This document shows positions 8,850-15,056 of a stretch of DNA of 15,056 bases, piece by piece. The DNA is from Zygnema cylindricum. Lineage: Eukaryota; Streptophyta; Zygnematophyceae; Zygnematales; Zygnemataceae. Where the stretch lies: contig JBBHKE010000455.1 in assembly GCA_037447655.1 (NCBI GenBank), positions 1-15,056 of the forward strand. Direction: 5' to 3'. Each line of letters begins with the position of its first letter. Position 1 is the first letter of the stretch. The notes beneath the pieces were generated by a model. That model was not told the origin of the DNA. It made no database searches and saw only the letters and a list, made by a program, of their open reading frames with translations. The position numbers and the translations under genes were made by a program.

Positions 8850-9766
8850 AGGAATCTTTAATGGAACTGGCTTTATATACTAGGAAAGTATGATGATAGA
8901 AGCTCTATGCGAAAAAAGGTTTTGGGGGATAGTGAGTGGATGATAAGGGCGTCCATCAAGCCTTGGAATTCCTCCAAGGTTTTAAGGAAGCATATTCACA
9001 AAGAAAGCATGTCCATCTTCAACAGAGGAGACAAAGGAAGGAGAGGTGGTGGACAAAGTAGCGGAGAAGGAGACGACCACACCAATAGCAACTCGTTCAG
9101 CATTCATGCCACCTATTCTGAGGATCGAGGAGAATGATACTCAAACCTGGGATTTAAACAATATGGCGGCAAAGCACTTCATCCTACGCACTCTTACTCA
9201 AGGACTTGCATGTCCTCATTTGCAGGTAGAAAGGGCATCCGATCTGTGGATGGCTCTCATAAAATATACCGAAGTTGTACGATTCAGCAACAACAGTTGG
9301 CCGATCACAAAGTTAACGAATATGTATACAAAGGGGGGAAAATGTTGGATTTTTGCAATGAGCTTGCTACACTCTTCATGGAGCTAGAGAGTGCGGGAAA
9401 ATATTTTAGTGAAAAAGAAAAGGTTAACTTTTAACTGATGAAGTTACCCGATGAGTTCGAGAACATAGTCAAAAGTGTGCAGGACTTGCCGGACTCAAGG
9501 TGGATATAGAACTCCATGGTAGGGATGATTCTAGTTCGGGAGAAACGATTGAGATCCGAAGGGGAGGATAGAGTGGCCAAGCCTAGGCAACTTTGACTGA
9601 TTGGAGGAACAAGGATTCCTAGAAACCGGTCGAAAACTATGGGGGAAGGGAGCTGAAAAATTAGGCAAACGAGTTCGGACCAAGGGCTTTCAAAGATTTA
9701 TGTCATTTTTGTAAGAAATCGGGGCACTATATGGCAGAGTGCATGAAGCTAACCGAGCTTCAGTTA
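8850..9766 (+). pseudogene. Copia gag remnant with zinc knuckle
   Basis: Homologous to the gag of the minus-strand copy. The start is seen as ALCEKRFWGIVSG (~8905-8940), followed at once by TGA TAA. Next come IEENDTQTWDLNNMAAKHF (~9125-9180), YKGGKMLDFCNEL (~9325-9365) and LMKLPDEFENIV (~9435-9470), spread over different frames. The zinc knuckle CHFCKKSGHYMAEC (9701-9742) has perfect Cx2Cx4Hx4C spacing. Stops include TAA just before LMKLPDEF and TAG near 9508. Frameshifts lie near 9285 and between 9500 and 9700. Gag would form the particle shell and bind the genomic RNA; this copy cannot make it. Confidence 0.88.
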
Positions 9767-11051
9767 AAGGAGGGGCAGACCGGTGGTACCCCGAGAGGAA
9801 AGAAAAAGGCCATTGTGACACAGGTACATGAGGCGGAATCCAAGGACGAGGACGATGAGCTCCTTTTGGATGAGGAGTTGGAGGCGAAAAACGAGGTCGA
9901 AATTCCACGAAGGCAGATATGTGCTTACGGTGGATTGAAAGGTGAAGCAGGCTGGATTATAGATTAAGGTGCCTCCCTGCACATGTGTAAGGATAGGCAC
10001 CTGTTCACTAAGATAAGAAAGATTCCCACCGTAGAGATATAGTACGGGAATGGGAAGATAGTCGCCACTACTCTTGTAGGATCGGTAGATCTAAAAGTGT
10101 TAGTAGAAGGAAAGACATCCATAGTAACATTCTCCAATGTATTGTTTATTCCGGAGCTGAACAAAAACCTCATCTCTACATCTGTATTAGATGATAAGGG
10201 TTTTTTCACTAGCACTAGGGAAGGAGTCTTTACTGCTAGTTTTGAGGAGGATGTCTATTTCATTGCTGAGAAAGGTAGCCATAGGATGTTTAGGCTGGTT
10301 TTAAGTAATGAAAAAAGAAACTTTATTATGCTGGTGTTCATGATATTATGATGTGGCATAAGAAGCTTGGGCATGTGAATCTAGATAAGTTAAGAGAGAT
10401 GAAAAAGATGGGAGTGGTGGAAGGGATTAAGTTCAGTGAGAGTGATAATATAAGTGATTGTAGTGGATGTGCTCAAGGTAAAGCACACATATTACCCTTT
10501 CCTAAAACAGCCACCTATAAGGGAGAAAAAATTCTAGATCTAGTACACATAGATATTTGGGGACCGGCTAAAGTGCCCTCACTGGGTGGGAAGAGATTTA
10601 TGATGACCATCACTGATGATTGGTCTCGGTATTGCCGGGTGTATTTTTTGAAAAACAAGTCCGAAGCTTAAGATTATTTTAGACAATATAAAGCGTGGAG
10701 CGAAAAACTCCATGAAACTCCAACAAGAGAGTAAAGAGTGACAATGGTGGAGAGTATACTTCTAACTAGTTTGATGATTTTCTGAGGGAAGATGGGGTCC
10801 AACACCAAAAGACAGTTCCAAAAAATCCGGAACAGAATGGGGTAGCTGAAAAGTTAAATAGAACACTAAGTGATAGTGCTAGAAGTATGTTGTCAAATAA
10901 GAAGATAGGAAAAAGGTTTTGGGTAGACGCAATGAACTGTGCTAATTACCTCAAAAATAGAGTTCTTACTTCAGCTACAAAAGATCAAACACCTTATGAG
11001 AGATGGACAGGACGGAAACCAGACATATCTCACTTAAAGGTTTTTGGCTCT
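9767..11051 (+). pseudogene. Copia protease and integrase remnant (pol)
   Basis: The protease region reads GWIID, then TAA (9965-9967) where the catalytic-loop Ser should be, then GASLHMC. A second stop (TAG, ~10040) follows. A one-base indel in the A-run near 10315 shifts the frame before the pre-integrase domain (MWHKKLGHVN, ~10350). The zinc ligands CSGCAQGKAH are intact here, unlike the minus-strand copy. The integrase has Asp 10552-10554 (HIDIWGP), Asp 10740-10742 (DNGGEY) and Glu 10848-10850 (QNGVAEKLN). The last two are 36 codons apart, the D(35)E spacing of the family, but TAG 10767-10769 lies between them and a frameshift lies between 10671 and 10740. The match ends at HLKVFGS. Confidence 0.92.
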
Positions 11052-11414
11052 TATTTGAAACAAGTGAAATTATATGATGTAATTTCTGGTATCCTTACAG
11101 ATACCGATCCGGAGTTTGGAAAGAAAAATAAAGTTGCATTGCATGTTTTGAAGTTACTTTTGTCAAAAGATCTTAACATGACATATATCAATATCCCTAC
11201 GACATTTAAAATATGGAAGGCCTTGAGTGAATCTTATATCTTAGCTAGTGAGCAGTATGAGGTTGTTACTGTTGGAAAAATTTGGGACTATAAATATACT
11301 GGGGGTGACATGAACTCATATTGTAATTGCTTGAAACTTTTATTGTCGGAGAATGCATGTTCGGAGGGGATTTTTCCTCCTTATCATCAAGCTATGATTC
11401 TAATTAGAGGGCTT
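11052..11414 (+). pseudogene. Family-2 copia gag, first part (interrupted by solo LTR)
   Basis: The sequence YLKQVKLYDVISG and then IWKALSESY (~11215-11240) and the CLKLLLSENACSEG segment match the helical pattern of copia-type Gag (UBN2 class): LW(D/E)V..G near the start and W..L...Y in the middle. It is not related in sequence to the family-1 gag of the neighbouring copies. The frame is open with no stop from 10770 through the junction to 11414. The N-terminal ~25-30 residues of this gag appear to be missing, replaced by family-1 integrase. The second part resumes in the same frame at 12461 after the LTR and one copy of GGCTT are set aside. Confidence 0.8.
11410..11414 (+). repeat. Target-site duplication GGCTT, left copy
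   Basis: GGCTT directly precedes the TG start of the solo LTR and is repeated exactly after its CA end. Five-base duplications are the rule for copia integrases. Confidence 0.92.
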
Positions 11415-12460
11415 TGTAGAAATTAATGGTTTTTAAAGTATTTTCTAGGTCAGAAATAAGAAAGAAGCCGAGGCAGTCTACCTCTAACTTCTCTCTCCAA
11501 CTCTCAAACTTGTCGCAGTCACTGAGAAATTGGAGAGGAAGCTAGAGCCATGGCTACCTAGGCTATCCTGAGGTTTACGGGAAATATATATATTTGGGGT
11601 TTATTAAGTAAAAAGATATGCGGCGGCCACAGAATTTGAACCTGGTACCTGCCGGACGGCAAGCTGCCGGTAGCCGGTAACCTTAACCGTTAAGTCTTGA
11701 AGTAGTGTTACGTACGATATAGTTTGATAATTATGTAAACATTAATACGTAAGATAAATCATTTAACTATAATTGTTTACGGGATACATAGAAGCGGTAG
11801 TGTAAAAGTACGAATTGCGGTACGGATAAGAAATCAATACCGCGCATTGATTTTGTAAGCAAAACAAATACCGCGCATTTATTTATTACGGCTCCGATCA
11901 AATGTGAATTTAATTGGACGGCCAAAATTAGCTCTGAGATCTCGGAAGAAGAATTCGGCGGTTTGTGGGCATCGCCACATCGGATGACATGTGGCGAAAT
12001 TACATTTGATCGTGGTATCTTCGGAGATTACGGCACCGAATCTAGATATGACATGTGTCGACATTTAGGCCATGTTGTACAAGTTCCGTACATAAAGTAC
12101 ACCGGCGACTGTACTTTTGTGTACGGAGGAGAAATCTGATTGGTTCCATACATCAATAGATACAATCTGTGAGAGAGATAGGACTTAGAAAAATTAGGAG
12201 ATAGGATCCTCTCTCCCAAAGAGCTTTTGTACAAAAGGTCAACTTTGACCCTCCATAACTTACTGCTCAGGGGAGCAAATTTGGAGATTCTTTTTGCTAT
12301 CGACTCAGGAGAGTCTTGCCTTCACAGGGGTGCAGGTGGTATGAGTTTTTGTCTGCCACAGTGGCAGTTATTTTTGCTGAAACACAAAGGGGTCAGGATT
12401 ATCCTAGAGGCTTCTTGGAAGCTGTCCACTCTGAGGACTTATTGAGGTCTCAGAGTTTCA
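11415..12460 (+). mobile_element. Family-1 solo LTR (1046 bp) inside family-2 gag
   Basis: It starts TGTAGAAATTAATGG and ends CAGAGTTTCA, flanked on both sides by GGCTT. No primer-binding site follows its right end and no polypurine tract precedes its left end; both sides are family-2 gag, in frame with each other. This is the signature of a full insertion that later lost its internal region and one LTR by recombination between its LTRs. It aligns throughout with 7759-8825 and, over its right half, with 1-511. The 5' portion contains the CCGGTAGCCGGTA duplication (~11670-11685), and TATTTAT (11880-11886) before TACGGCTCCG is a possible TATA element. Short open frames on either strand here are incidental. 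Confidence 0.93.
12237..12250. promoter_or_regulatory. Inverted W-box pair in solo LTR
   Basis: GGTCAACTTTGACC is identical to 289-302 and 8602-8615. Conservation among three LTRs whose other positions have changed makes it a candidate control site, although recent common origin could also explain it. Confidence 0.4.
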
Positions 12461-12465
12461 GGCTT
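12461..12465 (+). repeat. Target-site duplication GGCTT, right copy
   Basis: Exact repeat of 11410-11414 at the other end of the solo LTR. Confidence 0.92.
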
Positions 12466-12500
12466 CCTCTTGAATATAGAGGAGAAGGGGAGCAGCTAAG

Positions 12501-12568
12501 AAGGTTAGATAAGAGTGAATATAGAGGAGCAGCGAAGGTTAGATAAGAGTGAATATAGAGGAGCAGCG
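12501..12568 (+). repeat. Perfect 34-bp tandem duplication in gag
   Basis: The unit starting AAGGTTAGATAAGAG and ending GGAGCAGCG occurs at 12501-12534 and again at 12535-12568 without a mismatch. 34 is not a multiple of three. With two copies the upstream gag frame meets TAA in the second unit (AGATAA); with one copy the frames before and after agree. Confidence 0.93.
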
Positions 12569-12619
12569 GAGCAGCTAAGAAGGTTGGAGAAGAGTAAATG
12601 GAATATAGCAGTAGCTCAG

Positions 12620-12655
12620 GCTTATATCTTAGATGAGGCTTATATCTTAGACGAA
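12620..12655 (+). repeat. 18-bp in-frame tandem duplication
   Basis: 12620-12637 and 12638-12655 each encode AYILDE; the two copies differ at two bases. It adds six residues and keeps frame. It lies in the gag region between the helical part and the zinc knuckle. Confidence 0.85.
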
Positions 12656-13309
12656 GAGGCAAATCAAATAACGTTAAATGGTGGTCAATCAGTGGTTGTT
12701 TACAATGCACAGACATATAAGCCGGCTGGATTTTCTGGAAACAGAAACTTTACCCCCAATCCGAATTATAGGCAATATGATAGGTGTGTCTATTGCTTTG
12801 GTCAAGGTCATGTTTTTCGGCTGTGTCCGGCATTTATAAAAGCGTGTGAAACAAGAATTTATCGTGCGGGATGGAGGGTGCGATCGGAGTATTTATCACC
12901 AAAATTTTCGACATCAAAATAGTCGGTTAAAAATGCGGCGTTCATTGCATTTGATGAAACGTCACAAGATGAACGACAGGAAGAAAAGGAAGATGTGGTC
13001 AGATTTCCGAAATCGGATGATGACGAGTTCTTTGCTCTTGCAAAAAATCTCATGGAGGGACCTCGAGAGAACGGATGGATTATGGACTCCGGATGCTCCT
13101 CCCACATGTGCGGCAACCGGGCTAACTTTCAAACGCTTACTCTAATTCCCACTCGTCGGATTTGTTACGCGGATGACAGCGGTGTGGAGATATAAGTCGC
13201 GTGGTGAAAAAATTAGCGTTATTAATTTTAATTTAGTGCCAACAGATGCGGCAGATTATGGTCCACGTCTTTAAATAGTGTTATTAATTCTCTTTCAGGT
13301 TTTGGGTTC

Positions 13310-13496
13310 AAAATTTAGGGGCGTCGAATTAGGGTTGTTGACGCTAATAGCGATTCGCGGTGTACCTCTTCGAAAGGTGTCGTTAACCGATACATTGAAC
13401 CGTCGATACATTTTTGCGTGTGATTTGGTGAGCGATGCAATTGCGGCGGTTAGTCGTGATGTGAGGTACACGGTCAAACAAAAGGTTTGTCCATAG
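13310..13496 (+). pseudogene. Family-2 pol remnant after protease
   Basis: An open frame reads IAIRGVPLRKVSLTDTL, then ACDLVSDAIAAVSRDV and YTVKQKVCP before TAG. Its spacing resembles the post-protease segment of copia pol (v.Ltd.LyvP.l..NLvS....G..v.f...c), with the VP and NL positions altered. It is separated from the protease by about 115 bases (13196-13310) that do not fit either side and end in CTCTTTCAG, which could be an insertion or a diverged part. No integrase is seen beyond it. The assignment is by pattern only. Confidence 0.45.
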
Positions 13497-13517
13497 ATGT
13501 CTCATGCGCATACAATG

Positions 13518-13633
13518 CACGCATGAAACACCCGAAAAATAACGAATATGCGCACGAAACAAAATTCAATAGTTTTTAGAATGCGTTGACCGAATTGGAC
13601 TTCATACTAAAAATAACTTTATAGAAAAGCATT
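13518..13633 (+). repeat. Diverged direct repeat A, copy 1
   Basis: It starts GCACGCATGAAA, contains ATATGCGCAC and AATGCGTTGACCGA, then TTCATA and A-rich sequence. It pairs with 14062-14180, about 544 bases downstream, in the same order and with similar spacing. Confidence 0.75.
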
Positions 13634-14061
13634 TAAATTTTTAATCACTAATGAAAAATATGATGACAAAGGTTTTAAACGAAACCAACGACCAGACGTA
13701 GATATCCCGTGCGCATATTACGTATGGAGTAATTTAATGAATATTACGTACAGTGCGCATCGAACGATTTTGAAATGTTCATAATATCTTTGCACCCGTT
13801 TATCTTTTCCTACATTTACGTTCGGTCTCCGTATATGATTGTACATTTTAGGGTTATTTTAGGGGGGTGTTTTAGAGTTTTCAACTTTCAAGGTACATTC
13901 TCGTACTTTGCCCATATATTTCAGAACAATTGGTTAAACTTTCCGTATTTTAAGGTTTTTTCGGTACACTTTCCGTATAGTGTTGTACATTACATTTTAT
14001 TTTCAGTTCTTTTTCACATTTTTGAAGGATTTCTTTCATAGAGGTACCAAGCGTTTTAAAC

Positions 14062-14180
14062 GCACGCATGAAAAGTCGAAAAAATAATGACATATGCGCA
14101 CTGAACAAACGCAAAATAAAATAAAATGCGTTGACCGACTTTGTTTTCATAATAAAATATATTTAAAAAAACATTCAATT
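14062..14180 (+). repeat. Diverged direct repeat A, copy 2
   Basis: Same landmarks as 13518-13633: GCACGCATGAAA, ATATGCGCAC, AATGCGTTGACCGA, TTCATA. Differences are substitutions and small gaps, mainly in the A-rich middle. Confidence 0.75.
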
Positions 14181-14290
14181 CAAAGTACTACTGTACTACA
14201 ACTTAGGGTATGCGCTCATGTATAAAAGTACCGGTTTTTTTATTATATCTTCCGTCAAAGATTTTCTCGCGGCTTCCGCTGGCCTCGCAT

Positions 14291-14416
14291 CGCATATTTT
14301 TAGATAGTGTTATGTACGAAGTGTGTCATTTTGTACTAGAACTGCTCTTATTTCGTACAGATGTACAAAACAGGTGCCAGGTAATGGCGTCGACAGGAAA
14401 AATTGAGTGCGTCGCA
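14291..14416 (+). repeat. Direct repeat C, copy 1
   Basis: It begins CGCATATTTTTAGATAGTGT and ends ATTGAGTGCGTCGCA. It aligns to 14471-14632 at an offset of 180 bases, with GTACGAA.TGTGTCA, GTACTA and GTACAAAA in the same order. Confidence 0.8.
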
Positions 14417-14470
14417 TGGTAGTGCGTACTTAGATATTGGTATTGTTTAAATAGCGTTTGGTACTAATTT

Positions 14471-14632
14471 CGAATATTTTTAAATAGTGTAGCGTACGAA
14501 ATGTGTCAGTCCGTACTAAAGCTTCTAATTATTTTGTAAAGTTGTACAAAATATGTCTTCTAATTATTTTGTAAAGTTGTACAAAATATGTGTCAGATAA
14601 TGGCGACGACAGTGGAAATTGAGTGCGTCGCA
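14471..14632 (+). repeat. Direct repeat C, copy 2
   Basis: Same order of landmarks as 14291-14416, but longer because of the internal 35-base duplication at 14522-14591. It ends ATTGAGTGCGTCGCA. Confidence 0.8.
14522..14591 (+). repeat. Perfect 35-bp tandem duplication
   Basis: The unit from CTTCTAATTATTTTG to ACAAAATATGT occurs at 14522-14556 and again at 14557-14591 with no mismatch, while the surrounding repeat C is diverged. The duplication is therefore recent. Confidence 0.95.
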
Positions 14633-15056
14633 CAGAAAATTGTACACAGATTTCATTCCAAGTCATAAAAAATTAAAAATAATTAAAAGGAAGGAAAATA
14701 GCGCTAACCTGTTCTCACATGTGCAGGCGTCGAATATGTGAACACAGACTTCCGCGGCTACCCTAAAAACATGGGAATTTATTTGTACCGATTTACTTTA
14801 ACTTAAATAGCGATTCACGGTGTACTTTCAACTTTTTTTGAGAATTCCGTACGTTTTCACCGTACATTTTTCTGTACACAAGAGTATACGATTTTAACAA
14901 AAAATTCAAAATCTTAAAAAATTAACGCATTTTCGTAAAAAAATGAAAATCCGTACTTTTGGTACCTATATGATTTCTTTCGGTGACACTTTCGTATATT
15001 TTCGTACATCTCAGTTCATTTCGTACAACAAAAACTGTACACAATTTACGAAAAGT

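Larger units (their letters stand above)
7759..11051 (+). mobile_element. Decayed family-1 Ty1/copia element, plus strand, 3' truncated
   Basis: The order is 5' LTR (7759-8825), primer-binding site (8826-8840), gag, zinc knuckle, protease, pre-integrase and integrase, ending at LKVFGS (11049-11051). The minus-strand copy continues past this motif with family-1 sequence, whereas here the reading passes into an unrelated gag. Reverse transcriptase, RNase H and the 3' LTR are missing. The five bases before the LTR, GAAGT (7754-7758), have no partner at the truncated end. Many stops and frameshifts are present. The LTR at 11415-12460 is not the partner LTR: it has its own target-site duplication. 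Confidence 0.88.
12461..13195 (+). pseudogene. Family-2 copia gag second part and protease
   Basis: Gag resumes after the LTR with an E/R/K-rich helical region. The zinc knuckle CVYCFGQGHVFRLC (12784-12825) has exact Cx2Cx4Hx4C spacing. An acidic linker follows (DETSQDERQEEKEDVV, ~12950-12998), then the protease motif WIMDSGCSSHMCG (~13076-13115) with the catalytic Asp-Ser-Gly, ending at TAA 13193-13195. From 12515 to 13195 a single frame holds with only one stop, TAG 12920-12922, between the zinc knuckle and the acidic linker. A 34-base tandem duplication (12501-12568) shifts the upstream gag frame out of this one. Gag and protease in one frame is normal for copia polyproteins. The family differs from family 1 in gag and in the protease flank. 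Confidence 0.85.
13497..15056. other. AT-rich non-coding interval with diverged repeats
   Basis: No protein similarity was found in any frame; the short open frames are F/Y/I-rich translations of AT-rich DNA. The interval holds two families of diverged direct repeats, a perfect 35-base duplication and a high density of GTAC. A phrase near 13346 (TAGCGATTCGCGGTGTAC) returns at ~14808 with one change, and TAAATAGTGT or a near copy occurs at ~13273, ~14300 and ~14481. This suggests a locally duplicated satellite-like or old terminal-repeat region. Confidence 0.6.

Noticed and set aside
7759-12460. One intact element with LTRs at 7759-8825 and 11415-12460
   Set aside because: The right LTR has its own GGCTT duplication and lies inside another family's gag. 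The sequence upstream of it has no polypurine tract, and no reverse transcriptase is present.
13775-14422. Phe/Tyr/Ile-rich open frames suggesting small membrane proteins
   Set aside because: They are translations of AT-rich repeat DNA with no start context, no conservation between repeat copies and no gene-like composition.
1-15056. CRISPR array, bacterial operons, rRNA or tRNA genes
   Set aside because: No regularly spaced short repeats, ribosome-binding sites or structural RNA signatures were found; the copia content points to a eukaryotic genome.

Overview
This window looks like plant nuclear DNA. It is retrotransposon-rich, with no bacterial-style operons. The best host clue is a 15-base primer-binding site that matches, from memory, the anticodon stem-loop of the plant initiator tRNA-Met. 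Every recognisable protein-coding stretch is a decayed Ty1/copia retrotransposon; I see no intact gene. Two copia families are present. Family 1 has LTRs of about 1.05 kb (TG...CA ends) and occurs several times on both strands. Family 2 has a different gag and protease and no LTR recognised here.

Layout. 1-511: right half of a plus-strand family-1 LTR, cut by the window edge. It sits in the post-integrase region of a minus-strand family-1 element (512-4042) that holds integrase, protease, gag, primer-binding site and its 5' LTR (3007-4042). 4043-7758: no transposon homology seen. The minus strand is T-rich and carries a possible 3' end (AATAAA, open terminal exon) and several GT-AG bounded segments; this may be a degraded or unrecognised host gene, but reading frames join only in part. 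7759-11051: second family-1 copy on the plus strand (5' LTR, primer-binding site, gag, protease, integrase), cut off just after the integrase core. 11052-13496: family-2 gag and protease, split at 11415-12460 by a family-1 solo LTR with a perfect 5-bp target-site duplication GGCTT. 13497-15056: AT-rich non-coding DNA with diverged direct repeats, a perfect 35-bp tandem duplication and many GTAC tetramers.

Nesting gives a relative history. The solo LTR at 11415 entered the family-2 gag and later lost its internal region. The LTR ending at 511 entered the minus-strand element. The element copies carry stop codons and frameshifts, so none is expected to move by itself. The most informative observations are the half-tRNA-type primer-binding site, the solo LTR, the in-frame junction between a family-1 integrase and a family-2 gag, the inverted LTR pair around 512-3006, and the unexplained minus-strand splice-like signals at 4282-7758.
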